Source: Ruegeria sp. SCSIO 43209 (GTDB lineage: Bacteria > Pseudomonadota > Alphaproteobacteria > Rhodobacterales > Rhodobacteraceae). Taken from it: a stretch of DNA of 64,000 nt. Positions 52,609 through 61,812 of the stretch are shown here, one piece after another. Below the pieces are notes generated by a model. The model searched no databases, was not told the origin of the DNA, and saw only the letters and a program-made list of their open reading frames with translations. The stretch is taken from the NCBI RefSeq assembly GCF_019904295.1, contig NZ_CP065360.1, positions 141,205 to 205,204 on the forward strand, read 5' to 3'. A program made the translations under genes and the position numbers. Each line of letters opens with the position of its first letter. The first letter of the stretch is position 1.

Positions 52609-52638
52609 CGGGTGCAAAACAACCGATGGCAACGCGCA

Positions 52639-54765
52639 ATGGCAAGAACACTCCTAAATTTATGTATTATGATCTTGGGGTTAATCTTTGGCCAGACTTC
52701 CGCCGGGACAAGCCTTGCAGCTACATCCCAAGCGTATGAATCAGAGCCCCTGGTCGCACACATAATTACCGCGCAGGACGGGATCGCGCCTGACGTCAAG
52801 ACGATCACTGCAGGACTGCATCTGAAACTGGGCGAAGATTGGAAAACCTACTGGAAGTCGCCTGGTGAGGTGGGAATTCCGCCCAAGATCACTTGGAACG
52901 GCTCGCAAAACGTCAGCGACGTACAGTTTCACTGGCCCGCGCCGATCCGTTTTCGCGCCTTCGGGATCGAGAATTTCGGGTACAAGGACGAAGTGGTCTT
53001 TCCGCTGACCGTCACACTCGAGAACCCCGGAGCGCCAGTTGACTTGAAGGCCGCTGTGACAACGCTGATCTGTTCCGATATCTGTGTGCCGGTCGAGTTT
53101 TCGCTGGACTTGTCGCTGACTCAGGGAACGGGTCGGGATCAGGACTCGGCCCGGCTTATAAATGCCTTTCTGTCGCGGGTGCCAACCACGGGAAACACAA
53201 GCGGAATGAAGTCCGACGCCGCGACCCTGGATACCGAGTCCGAGATGCTGACGCTGAATTTCACCAGCGACCTGCCCTTTGATGCGCCTGATGTCTTTCC
53301 CGACATGGGACGTGACACCGCGTTTGGTGCACCCGACATCCGGCTCGCTGGCGACAGGCGTCAGCTATGGGTGCAGTTCCCGGTCCTCGCTCTGGCACAG
53401 GACCCCCCCGCCTTGTCCGTCACGGTTACCGACACCAACCGCGTGGCCGAGTTTTCGCCCCGTACCGACGCTCCCCCTACCCCGCCACCATATGAGATCG
53501 CGGCCGCCGAAACTTCAGCCAGCGCGCTGGTCTGGATCATTTTGCTGGCGGTGGGCGGCGGGTTGATTCTGAATGTCATGCCCTGCGTACTGCCAGTGCT
53601 TTCGATCAAGCTTTCCTCGGCGGTAAAGGCTCGCGACCGCTCTGCGGCTCAGATTCGCGCCGGGTTCCTGGCTTCGGCAGCCGGAATCCTGACATTCATG
53701 TGGCTGTTGGCGGCTATCACCATTGCGGCGCGGTCGCTGGGCTATTCCGTCGGCTGGGGCATCCAGTTCCAGAATCCGCTTTTCCTTGCGGTGATGATCG
53801 TGGTGCTGGCGGTTTTTGCAACCAGCCTCGCGGGCTTGTTCGAGATCACGCTGCCGCAGTCGCTGAACACCCGGCTTGCCCATGTCGAAAAGGGCCGCGT
53901 GTCGCTGGTCGGGGATTTCCTGACCGGAGCCTTCTCAGCAGTTCTGGCGACGCCCTGCTCGGCCCCCTTCCTCGGCACGGCGGTGGCCTTTGCCCTGACC
54001 GGCCGACCGGTGGATATCGTGGCGATCTTCACCGCAATGGGGGTCGGGCTGGCCATTCCTTACCTGCTGGTTGCAGTGCACCCGAAACTTACCGCCGCTC
54101 TGCCTAAACCGGGGCGTTGGATGGTGGGATTAAAATGGGCCCTGTCGGCGGCACTGCTGACCACGATCGGCTGGTTGGTCTGGGTGATGGTCGGGGTGGC
54201 CGGAGACACTGCTGCAACTGCTACCGTGCTGGCTGCAACTGTTCTGGTCCTGTTGATCTGGAAAAGTACGATGATGCCACCCGTTTTGCGCTGGACAGCC
54301 CTGTTGCTGACGCTGACCGCAGCGTTTGCCGCACCGGTTGCGATTGCCGGCAAAGACCGGTCCAGGCTGCTTGAACCAGCCGGAGAGATCCCTTGGATTA
54401 CCTTCAGCCGCCCCGAAATCGCCCGCCTTGTGTCGCGCGGCGAGGTGGTTTTCGTCGATGTCACAGCCGACTGGTGTCTGACCTGCAAGGCCAACAAAGC
54501 GCTGGTGCTGGAACGCGGCGAGGTTCTGGCAACACTGCAATCGGACAAAGCAATTCCGATGCAGGCCGACTGGACCCGCCCCGACGATGTGATCGCCCGT
54601 TTCCTTGAGGACAATGGACGGTTCGGGATCCCCTTCAACATCGTCTACGGCCCGTCGGCCCCCGAAGGCATCGCCCTGCCAGAGATCTTGACCACGAACG
54701 CCATTCTCGACGCGATGGAACAGGCCGCGCCGATTGCGGGCGGAGCCGTGGAAAGCGGATCCTGA
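52639..54765 (+). CDS. scsB: ScsB/DsbD-type thiol:disulfide reductase
   Basis: A 708-residue protein in three parts: an exported N-terminal immunoglobulin-like region with redox Cys in TTLICSDICVPVEF, a CcdA-like membrane core with the paired cysteines in MPCVLPVLS and ATPCSAPFLG, and a C-terminal thioredoxin domain with ADWCLTCK. ScsB passes electrons to periplasmic thiol proteins and protects against copper. I chose the ATG at 52639 because the GTG at 52612 lies upstream of the predicted transcription start. Confidence 0.88.
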   Translation: MARTLLNLCIMILGLIFGQTSAGTSLAATSQAYESEPLVAHIITAQDGIAPDVKTITAGLHLKLGEDWKTYWKSPGEVGIPPKITWNGSQNVSDVQFHWPAPIRFRAFGIENFGYKDEVVFPLTVTLENPGAPVDLKAAVTTLICSDICVPVEFSLDLSLTQGTGRDQDSARLINAFLSRVPTTGNTSGMKSDAATLDTESEMLTLNFTSDLPFDAPDVFPDMGRDTAFGAPDIRLAGDRRQLWVQFPVLALAQDPPALSVTVTDTNRVAEFSPRTDAPPTPPPYEIAAAETSASALVWIILLAVGGGLILNVMPCVLPVLSIKLSSAVKARDRSAAQIRAGFLASAAGILTFMWLLAAITIAARSLGYSVGWGIQFQNPLFLAVMIVVLAVFATSLAGLFEITLPQSLNTRLAHVEKGRVSLVGDFLTGAFSAVLATPCSAPFLGTAVAFALTGRPVDIVAIFTAMGVGLAIPYLLVAVHPKLTAALPKPGRWMVGLKWALSAALLTTIGWLVWVMVGVAGDTAATATVLAATVLVLLIWKSTMMPPVLRWTALLLTLTAAFAAPVAIAGKDRSRLLEPAGEIPWITFSRPEIARLVSRGEVVFVDVTADWCLTCKANKALVLERGEVLATLQSDKAIPMQADWTRPDDVIARFLEDNGRFGIPFNIVYGPSAPEGIALPEILTTNAILDAMEQAAPIAGGAVESGS

Positions 54766-54774
54766 CCCCGGAGT

Positions 54775-55233
54775 TCACATATCCCGGACGCGGTTGCTCT
54801 GCTGCGCTAAACGCATGGTCTCGTGCTCTTCCATATCCAGTATCGCCTGAAAGAGTTCGCGTGCCTCGGGTATCTCGGCACGCCCGTGCAAATACCGATA
54901 TAAGTCGATCACCTGATTGTGAAGATCGAAGACCGCTTCGCAGATCTCATCGACGCTCATCTGTGCGAACGGCCTGTCGCAGGCGCGATGTGGGTCGATC
55001 GGCTCATTGCCCAAATAGTCATATACCCAGGTGTTGAGCGCTTTGGGATCGGCTCGTTTCACGAAACCATCGACGATTTTCTCCAGAGCAGCCTCATGAT
55101 CGGCGAGGTAGGTAAGCAACATCCTGGCCAGCTCCTGCTCTGACTGTGTCGAACAGTGGGCCAAACATTCGGCGAGCCAATGATGCATTTCCCGCGTCCA
55201 GACAATTAGATCAGAAAACGTTTCAACTTTCAT
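54775..55233 (-). CDS. Helical protein, possible hemerythrin/ferritin-like bundle
   Basis: A 152-residue soluble protein, almost all alpha-helical, with spaced His and Glu/Asp residues (REMHHWLAECLAH, LADHEAALEKI, DLHNQVIDLYRYLHG, DMEEHETMRLAQQ), the pattern expected for a four-helix metal-binding bundle. No signal peptide. AGGAGG precedes the ATG. It is the distal gene behind ccmI in the same direction (114 bp gap) and may be part of that operon. The metal-binding role is inferred. Confidence 0.65.
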   Translation of the reverse strand: MKVETFSDLIVWTREMHHWLAECLAHCSTQSEQELARMLLTYLADHEAALEKIVDGFVKRADPKALNTWVYDYLGNEPIDPHRACDRPFAQMSVDEICEAVFDLHNQVIDLYRYLHGRAEIPEARELFQAILDMEEHETMRLAQQSNRVRDM

Positions 55234-55347
55234 GGTCTCAACCTCCTAAAGATCGGCATGCGATAGCCTAAACCGGAATTTTCCAGATGGCTCACTGGGC
55301 ATCAGCGCGAAGTCGGCGCCGGCCCGATCCACGCCGGGCTGCGGGAA

Positions 55348-56496
55348 TCAACCCCCCAGTTCCAGCAATGCCCGGTCGATTGCCACCTTGCGCGGATCCC
55401 CCTGCGGCAGGTCATCCGCCAGATCCCTTGCCCTGCCATAGGCGTTCCGGGCGCCGTCGGTCTCGCCCAGCACCGAATAGGCGTTGCCCAGCCGCATCCA
55501 GCCGTCCAGATCGCCTGGGTTTTCCTGCATCCGGCTCGCAAGCCGTTCGACCATCGAGCGGATGAAGGCCTGCCGGTCTTCGTCTGACATCTCCTCGGCC
55601 GCCGCCACCTGATCGGCAGTTGGGCCGGGCATGGAAGGGGCAAAAGCCGCCAGATTCACCGGAGCCCGTCCGATCGACGGGGCGATGCGGTTAAGCTGGG
55701 CCACAAAACTCTCCATCCATGGCCGGAACTCCTCTTCGGCGTCCATCCGCGTCTTCAGTAGGTCATAGGCCTTATCAGGCGATCCAGCCTGCTCCAGACC
55801 AATGGCTTTGTAGAATGTCGCTGCTGGGTTCGATGGGTCCAGTTCCAAGGCTCGTTCAAACGCCCGATCGGCCTTGGGCGTAACGACACCGTCATCGGCA
55901 TAGACCAACGCCTCGCCATATTGCGACACCAGCGCTGAATTCGCATTGGGTCGGTCCAGCAACCCCTCGAACGCGTCTGCGGCATCTCCAAAGCGTCCCA
56001 TACGCATATAGGTCTGAGCCAACAACACCCATCCCTCGGTTGGCCCGCCGGTTTCATCCGCCTCAAGCCGCGACTTCAGGCGCACGGCAAGGTCGGCGAT
56101 TTCACGGGCTTCGGCCTGCTCCCCCTCGCGTTGGGCAAATGGCTGGCTGGGGATGTAGGGACTACCCAGTTGCCAATAAAGACCGGCTCCGAGCGCTGGA
56201 ACTACCAGCGCGGCAAGTAAAATCAGCGCACGCCCGGAATGGCCCATTATCGCTTTGTCGTCCGATTGCCGGTCAATCGCCTTCAGGCGACGTTCTATCT
56301 CGGCTCTGGCGGCCTTGGCCTCTTCGGCTGAGATAATTCCTCGTTCCAGGTCCTTCTCCACTTCGCCGATCTGGTCGGAAAAGATGGCAGAGGCGCTTTC
56401 GCGTCTCGACAAGTCCGAGGTCTTGCGCCCCAGGCCGGAGAGGGCGAGCGTCAGAAACACCGCCACGGCCATGAATGAAAAGATAATCCAGATCAT
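55348..56496 (-). CDS. ccmI: CcmI cytochrome c maturation protein
   Basis: A 382-residue protein with two N-terminal membrane helices (about 2-20, 92-110), a coiled-coil segment with the typical AEEAKAARAEIERRL, and a C-terminal TPR domain (GWVLLAQTYMRMGRFGDAADAF, GDLDGWMRLGNAYSVLGETDGA). CcmI holds apocytochrome for haem attachment. It overlaps ccmH by 4 bp (ATGA). Confidence 0.9.
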   Translation of the reverse strand: MIWIIFSFMAVAVFLTLALSGLGRKTSDLSRRESASAIFSDQIGEVEKDLERGIISAEEAKAARAEIERRLKAIDRQSDDKAIMGHSGRALILLAALVVPALGAGLYWQLGSPYIPSQPFAQREGEQAEAREIADLAVRLKSRLEADETGGPTEGWVLLAQTYMRMGRFGDAADAFEGLLDRPNANSALVSQYGEALVYADDGVVTPKADRAFERALELDPSNPAATFYKAIGLEQAGSPDKAYDLLKTRMDAEEEFRPWMESFVAQLNRIAPSIGRAPVNLAAFAPSMPGPTADQVAAAEEMSDEDRQAFIRSMVERLASRMQENPGDLDGWMRLGNAYSVLGETDGARNAYGRARDLADDLPQGDPRKVAIDRALLELGG

Positions 56497-56981
56497 GCGT
56501 GCGGCTCCGTGAGTGAATGGTTTTCGGGATTCCGTTCTTCGCTCGCGCCGCGTTCCGTCTCTTGTTTTCGCGACTTCCGATATCGGCGCGCATTTTGGGT
56601 CAATACCGCTGCAGTCGCGATACCACCCAGCCCCAGGATGACGATAGGCGCAACCCACAGAATGTAAGTTGATGGCTTCCATGGCGGGTTGAACAGAACA
56701 TAGTCGCCATAACGCGCAACCAGAAAGTCCATAACCTGCTGGTCCGTGTCGCCTGCCACCAGCCGTTCGCGCACAAGCAGACGAAGGTCGCGCGCCACGC
56801 CAGCGTTAGAACTGTCGATGTCTTGGTTCTGGCACACCACGCATCGCACCTGTTTCGAAATCGCCCGGGCCCGCTCTTCCAATACCGGATCTGCAAGTAT
56901 CTCGTCGGGCTCAACCGCGAATGCCGGCTGCGACACCAGCATCGCCAGAGTGACCGCGGTAATTACAATGCGACGTATCAT
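56493..56981 (-). CDS. ccmH: CcmH/CycL cytochrome c maturation protein
   Basis: A 162-residue protein with a signal peptide, the redox motif RCVVCQNQDI near residue 47, and a C-terminal membrane helix. It keeps the CxxCH cysteines of apocytochrome reduced. The end is longer and more charged than usual (SRKQETERGASEERNPENH). It overlaps both neighbours by 4 bp. Confidence 0.92.
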   Translation of the reverse strand: MIRRIVITAVTLAMLVSQPAFAVEPDEILADPVLEERARAISKQVRCVVCQNQDIDSSNAGVARDLRLLVRERLVAGDTDQQVMDFLVARYGDYVLFNPPWKPSTYILWVAPIVILGLGGIATAAVLTQNARRYRKSRKQETERGASEERNPENHSLTEPHA

Positions 56982-57547
56982 GACGCCTCTCCTCCGGCCG
57001 CCCGCGCCTGATCCAGCGCGGTGCGCATCTTTGAAATTGCCTCGTCGCCCAGCACCGGGCCGACAAAACGGAATACGACCTTGCCCGCGCCATCAATCAC
57101 AAAGGTCTCCGGCACGCCGGAAATCCCCCATTCGATCCCGGCTCGGCCGTCCAGGTCGGAACCGATGCGCTCATAAGGGTTGCCCAGATCGTCGAGCCAT
57201 TTCCGCGCGTCCTGCGGCTTGTCTTTGTAGTTAATGCCCATCAGGCGAATGCCCTCATCGCGTACCATACGCGTCAGCACCGCATGTTCGGCCCGGCAGG
57301 GCACGCACCAGGACGCAAACACGTTGACCACGATCGGAGCTGACCCGTCATTTTCCACCAGATCGGTACTGGACAGCCCGTGGGTATCCAGCCCTTCGAC
57401 CGGCGGCAAGTCGAACTCAGGCACCGGCTGCGAGATCAAAACAGACGGGATTTCGTTTGGATCGCGATCGGGATTCAGTCCCCATAGCAGGAAGGCACCC
57501 AGGATGCCGGCAATCGTAATTGGGAACAGTGCAAATAGACGTTTCAT
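56978..57547 (-). CDS. ccmG: CcmG/DsbE thioredoxin-like protein
   Basis: A 189-residue membrane-anchored thioredoxin with ASWCVPCRAEH, the acidic insertion typical of CcmG (KDKPQDARKWLDDLGNPYE) and GVPETFVIDG with the cis-Pro. It reduces cytochrome c precursors. The ATG at 57547 is 4 bp after the ccmF stop. Confidence 0.92.
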   Translation of the reverse strand: MKRLFALFPITIAGILGAFLLWGLNPDRDPNEIPSVLISQPVPEFDLPPVEGLDTHGLSSTDLVENDGSAPIVVNVFASWCVPCRAEHAVLTRMVRDEGIRLMGINYKDKPQDARKWLDDLGNPYERIGSDLDGRAGIEWGISGVPETFVIDGAGKVVFRFVGPVLGDEAISKMRTALDQARAAGGEAS

Positions 57548-57551
57548 TGCC

Positions 57552-59546
57552 CTACTCCGCCGCCACCGCAACGGAGCTCTGCCCAGTCCGTTTTCGTGGT
57601 GCACCGACGCGTAGACGCCGATCGGAGAGTGACAAGACACCACCAAATGCTAACAATCCTGAACCTATCCAGATCCAGACCACCAATGGCTCATACAAGA
57701 TACGCAGGGTCCATTTGCTCTGTTCTGATTCCGCCGCCGGTTCCGATATTGAGGCGTAAAGGTCCCCTGCCAACGTCGTTCGAATTGCTGACTCGGTCGT
57801 ACTGGTACCCGCCACGAGATAGGCCCTGCGCTCGGGTTGAAGCGTGGTGACATAAGCGCCATCGCGAAATACCGTCAGTGTGGCCGCGCGAGACAGATAG
57901 TTCGGACCGCGAAGCTGTTCCACACCGTCAAAACGCACGTCGAACCCTGCTATCTCAATCTGTGTTCCGGGCTCGGCAAAAGTCACGACCTCGGATTTCC
58001 AAGCGCTGGACCCGATAAAGCCGATCATACAGACAGCCAACCCCGCATGGGCCACGACCATGCCGTAATGAGAACGCGGTAGGCTGCGGGCCCGACGCAG
58101 GGACTCGGCCAACGGTGCCTCACCCAGCTTAATTCGGCTGGCCCACTCTGTCAGCACAGCGCCCAGCAACCAAACCGCAAGGCCGATCGACACTACCGCC
58201 AAGGCTGGGCCGCCGGTATCCAGATACCACACAAGCAACGCTACGAGCAGGCTAACCCCGGCCACCCATTTGAGCCGGGACAGAACACCGCGCAAATCCG
58301 CCCGCTTCCATGACAACAGCGGCCCAATCCCCATTACAACGACTAGAACCAGCATGATCGGCACGAAACTGGCGTTGTAATAAGGTGGTCCAACCGAAAT
58401 CTTTTCACCTGTCACAGCCTCAAGCAAAAGCGGATAAAGCGTACCGAATAGAACCGTCGCCGTTGCGGTGGCCAGCAGCAGGTTGTTAATAAGCAAACCG
58501 GCCTCGCGGCTGATCGGGGCAAAAAGACCGCCGCCCTCCATCTCCGGTGCGCGTATGGCAAACAGCGTCAATGAACCACCGATCGCGACAGCCAACAGCG
58601 CCAAGATGTAAATGCCGCGTTCGGGATCGACCGAAAACGCATGGACCGATGTAAGCAAGCCTGAGCGGACAATGAATGTCCCCAACAAGGACAACGAGAA
58701 GGTCAAAACGGCCAGTAGGATCGTCCAACTTTTGAAGCTGCCGCGCTTTTCGGTCACAATGGCCGAATGGAACAGCGCTGTGCCAGCAAGCCAGGGCATA
58801 AACGAGACATTCTCGACCGGATCCCAGAACCACCAGCCGCCCCAACCCAGTTCGTAATAGGCCCACCAGCTGCCCAGAACGATACCAAGTGTCAGAAACA
58901 CCCAGGCCGCCAATGTCCAGGGTCGGACCCACCGCGCCCATGCCGGATCGACCCGCCCCTCAATCAGGGCAGCCACGGCGAAAGAAAATACGATAGAGAA
59001 GCCGACGTAACCCAGGTATAGGAACGGCGGGTGCATAGCCAGGCCGACATCCTGCAACAGCGGATTTAAATCCTGACCATCCAGCGGTGCCGGAAACACC
59101 CGGTCAAACGGGTTCGAGGTGAACAGCATGAATGACAGGAACCCCGCGCTGATCCAGGCCTGCACTGCCAGAGTGCGCGCCTTGAGTTTCAGTGGGATGT
59201 TCCGAGCCAACAGAGACACACCCAGCCCGAAAATCACCAATATCAGAATCCACAACAGCAGCGACCCTTCGTGGCTACCCCAGGTCGCAGCCACCTTGAA
59301 AAGCATCGGTTTCAGCGAATGAGAATTGCTGGCCACATTTAGCACAGTGAAATCGCTGACCACGAAGGACCACATCAGAGCGGCGAAGGCGATAGCAACC
59401 AGCGCTGTCAGTAGGACCGAGGTCGCAGATGCCGATCGCATCCACATGACATTGTTCCGTGCTGCTCCAATCAAGGGAAATACGCTTTGCACCAAGGACA
59501 CGGCCAGGGCAAGCGCCAGGGCGAACTGCCCGATTTCCGGTATCAT
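57552..59546 (-). CDS. ccmF: CcmF haem lyase
   Basis: A 664-residue membrane protein with about fifteen helices and the WWD haem-handling motif WGGWWFWDPVENVSFMPWL, plus conserved His residues in MHPPFLYLGY. It ligates haem to apocytochrome c. A strong GGAGGG ribosome site precedes the ATG. A CueR-type promoter ends 31 nt upstream, so the whole ccmF-G-H-I operon is predicted to respond to copper. The ccmABCDE genes are not in the window. Confidence 0.94.
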   Translation of the reverse strand: MIPEIGQFALALALAVSLVQSVFPLIGAARNNVMWMRSASATSVLLTALVAIAFAALMWSFVVSDFTVLNVASNSHSLKPMLFKVAATWGSHEGSLLLWILILVIFGLGVSLLARNIPLKLKARTLAVQAWISAGFLSFMLFTSNPFDRVFPAPLDGQDLNPLLQDVGLAMHPPFLYLGYVGFSIVFSFAVAALIEGRVDPAWARWVRPWTLAAWVFLTLGIVLGSWWAYYELGWGGWWFWDPVENVSFMPWLAGTALFHSAIVTEKRGSFKSWTILLAVLTFSLSLLGTFIVRSGLLTSVHAFSVDPERGIYILALLAVAIGGSLTLFAIRAPEMEGGGLFAPISREAGLLINNLLLATATATVLFGTLYPLLLEAVTGEKISVGPPYYNASFVPIMLVLVVVMGIGPLLSWKRADLRGVLSRLKWVAGVSLLVALLVWYLDTGGPALAVVSIGLAVWLLGAVLTEWASRIKLGEAPLAESLRRARSLPRSHYGMVVAHAGLAVCMIGFIGSSAWKSEVVTFAEPGTQIEIAGFDVRFDGVEQLRGPNYLSRAATLTVFRDGAYVTTLQPERRAYLVAGTSTTESAIRTTLAGDLYASISEPAAESEQSKWTLRILYEPLVVWIWIGSGLLAFGGVLSLSDRRLRVGAPRKRTGQSSVAVAAE

Positions 59547-59577
59547 TCCAATCCCTCCGGATTTCCGGTTTTGCGGC

Positions 59578-59608
59578 CTTGTCCGACAATCCAGCGCTGG
59601 AGGGTCAA
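59578..59608 (-). promoter_or_regulatory. CueR-type promoter of ccmFGHI
   Basis: On the minus strand: -35 TTGACC, 19-bp spacer beginning CTCCAGCGCTGGA, -10 GACAAG. The -10 is poor, as expected of an activated promoter. The dyad core CCAGCGCTGG is identical to those at 52578 and 59674. Confidence 0.75.
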
Positions 59609-59673
59609 GCGCATTATTGCCGCACCCCCTTCGGCTGATGCATGCTTGACGAGCGCAAATCTGGCCGGCGGCC

Positions 59674-59704
59674 TTGACCTTCCAGCGCTGGAGACCCCCA
59701 CCAT
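59674..59704 (+). promoter_or_regulatory. CueR-type promoter of the outer-membrane protein gene
   Basis: -35 TTGACC (59674-59679), 19-bp spacer beginning TTCCAGCGCTGGA, -10 CACCAT (59699-59704). It is divergent from the ccmF box, 66 bp away. Confidence 0.72.
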
Positions 59705-59782
59705 TTCGACTTCACCGATGGACGTACCGAACACTTTGTTTTCAGGGCAGGGACTCAGGAAACAAACGAACACGAGGGCATC

Positions 59783-60892
59783 ATGACACGGAGCAACAGC
59801 AAGATTACGTGCGTCTGGCAACGCCTCCAGGCTGTAATACTGGCTGGGGGGCTGAGCCTTGGGTCAACTGCCATGGCCCAACCGGAAACCCGTCCGGCTG
59901 ACAACGTGGCGATGAACCCGCAAGCCTCCAGCAACATGTCAGGTATGGGAAGCATGTCCAGGATGATGCGCCCCGACGCGGTGCCGCCAACGGGTGTCGT
60001 TGGCGGTATGCATCCACCCGAGGGTGTTTTGATGCCTGTGTTCTCTTACATGAACATGGAGATGGACGGAAATCGTACCGGAACGCAGTCGCTGTCTACC
60101 TCGAACGTTCTGTCGCAGTATCCGATCGCGCCGCTCAGCATGAGCATGAACATGGCGATGGTCGGCCTGATGTACGGTGTGACCGACGAGATCTCGGTGA
60201 TGGCGATGCTGCCCTATACCCGCAAGACGATGAAGCACCAGACCCGCATGGGCCAGACCTTTAAGACCAGGGCACAGGGGTTTGGCGATCTGAAGATCAT
60301 CGGCGGATATGATATCTACAAATCCGACGGGCAGGTGCTGGAACTATCTCTTGGCCTCAGTCTGCCGACTGGCTCGATAGACGAGACCGACACCACGCCA
60401 GCTGGGCAGGACCAGCTGCTGCCCTACCCCATGCAACTGGGTTCAGGCACCTACGACCTGCTGCCGGGCGTCACCTATACGGGCCAGAACGCGGATTGGT
60501 CTTGGGGCGCCCAGCTGGCCGCCGTGATCCGGATGGGTGAGAATGATGCCGGTTACACCTTGGGTGACGTCTATTCAGCAACAGTTTGGGGTGCACGGCG
60601 CTGGAATGACCAGTTCAGCTCCTCGTTGCGGGTGGTCGGCGACATCGTGGAAAACATTGACGGGTCGGATGCGCGCCTGAACCCAGGCATGGTGCCCACC
60701 GCTGATCCGACCCTGCGCGGCGGCCAGTTTCTGCGTATCGGAATCGGAGTGAATTACCTTGTGCCGGGGTCGGGCGTTTTGGCGGGCACGCGCCTGGGTA
60801 TCGAGGGCGTGATCCCTGTGTATCAAGATCTGGATGGGCCCCAGCTTGAACGCGATTACGCAGTCTCCTTCGCGATACGCAGGGCGTTCTGA
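59783..60892 (+). CDS. Outer-membrane beta-barrel protein (MetA-pathway/transporter type)
   Basis: A 369-residue protein with a signal peptide (to about residue 32), a Met/Ser-rich lead-in (NMSGMGSMSRMMRPDAV) likely to bind Cu(I), and repeated amphipathic strands ending with Phe (SFAIRRAF), as outer-membrane barrels do. It resembles the family of putative transporters for aromatic or metal compounds. GAGGGCATC precedes the ATG. A CueR-type box upstream suggests copper induction. The exact role is unknown. Confidence 0.75.
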   Translation: MTRSNSKITCVWQRLQAVILAGGLSLGSTAMAQPETRPADNVAMNPQASSNMSGMGSMSRMMRPDAVPPTGVVGGMHPPEGVLMPVFSYMNMEMDGNRTGTQSLSTSNVLSQYPIAPLSMSMNMAMVGLMYGVTDEISVMAMLPYTRKTMKHQTRMGQTFKTRAQGFGDLKIIGGYDIYKSDGQVLELSLGLSLPTGSIDETDTTPAGQDQLLPYPMQLGSGTYDLLPGVTYTGQNADWSWGAQLAAVIRMGENDAGYTLGDVYSATVWGARRWNDQFSSSLRVVGDIVENIDGSDARLNPGMVPTADPTLRGGQFLRIGIGVNYLVPGSGVLAGTRLGIEGVIPVYQDLDGPQLERDYAVSFAIRRAF

Positions 60893-60896
60893 CCCT

Positions 60897-61562
60897 TCAG
60901 CCCCAAACCGACTGTAAACGGACAATCAGCGCCGCCGCGGTGGTCAGAACGACCACTGACACCGCCATCAGTAGCAGGGCCAATGTCACAGGTCCGCCGC
61001 GCCCAGGTACGCGACGTGCCAGTTGGGCTGCAAATCCAGTACCGTGGGCGATCTGGCTCTGAACGACGGATAGGTATAGCGGCAGCGCTCCGACCAGCGT
61101 GGCGTACAGGTAAACGCCTGAGATGTTCTCGAAGTAGGCGGAGCGTACCAGCGTCGGACCGACTACCCGCAACGCCACTACGGGATCACCGCCGAAAGAC
61201 CCGAACCAGTCTGCCGAAAGCGCGTAGATCAGCGCGTGCAGCGCGATGAACAGGACGGCCCGTAGCAGCAGGTCAATTAGCAGATACCGGGCCGGGATGG
61301 CCCCCCTGCCCCGCGCCCTTACCCCAACGGCGAAAAGAAAAAAGCTGAGATAATTTAAAAGGAAAACGACCGGCAACCCATTCGTCACCACCTGACGCAA
61401 AAACCGAACAAACGCGGGACCACTGTTCAGGAGGTGCGTCGCAAAGCCCGGCGTGCGCAAAACGAAGATGGCCAACAGCGGAAACAACGCAAGGCAACTG
61501 ACGATCAGCGTGTTTCTGGCAAACTTCCAGAAAGGCAATTCAGTGGCAAAATATCTGTTCAT
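60897..61562 (-). CDS. Integral membrane protein of unknown function
   Basis: A 221-residue protein with six or so hydrophobic helices and few charged loops (GVRARGRGAIPARYL; RRVPGRGG). No family is recognised. It ends 4 bp from the stop of the convergent outer-membrane protein gene. It starts just left of the repeats before the recombinase gene. Confidence 0.65.
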   Translation of the reverse strand: MNRYFATELPFWKFARNTLIVSCLALFPLLAIFVLRTPGFATHLLNSGPAFVRFLRQVVTNGLPVVFLLNYLSFFLFAVGVRARGRGAIPARYLLIDLLLRAVLFIALHALIYALSADWFGSFGGDPVVALRVVGPTLVRSAYFENISGVYLYATLVGALPLYLSVVQSQIAHGTGFAAQLARRVPGRGGPVTLALLLMAVSVVVLTTAAALIVRLQSVWG

Positions 61563-61681
61563 TTCATTTAGTTTGCCAACGGTTCCAGCGCAATGTCGAT
61601 GCCAATTGGTTTACAGACCTGCGACAGAACCTCCGATTTTATTATTCCGCAAGCCCTCTACCTACTTTACGCGCAAAATCT

Positions 61682-61748
61682 GTTACTTTTGCTCGTTACT
61701 TTTGTTGCGCTATCAGTTTCAAGTTACACTCGATAAGTATCCCTTATC
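61682..61748. repeat. Short repeats upstream of the recombinase gene
   Basis: GTTACTTTTG occurs at 61682-61691 and 61695-61704 (13 bp apart). GATAAG-TATCC-CTTATC (61732-61748) is a perfect inverted repeat 65 bp before the recombinase start. These could be recombinase-binding or promoter elements. Confidence 0.4.
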
Positions 61749-61812
61749 AACATAAAGTGAATCCGCCTTACAATGACGGCCTCTCGGACATCTATTGGAA
61801 TGAAGACGCAGA

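Noticed and set aside
52612..52638. GTG at 52612 as the start of the ScsB-like gene
   Set aside because: It lies at or before the transcription start predicted from the CueR-type box at 52578-52608, so ATG 52639 is preferred.
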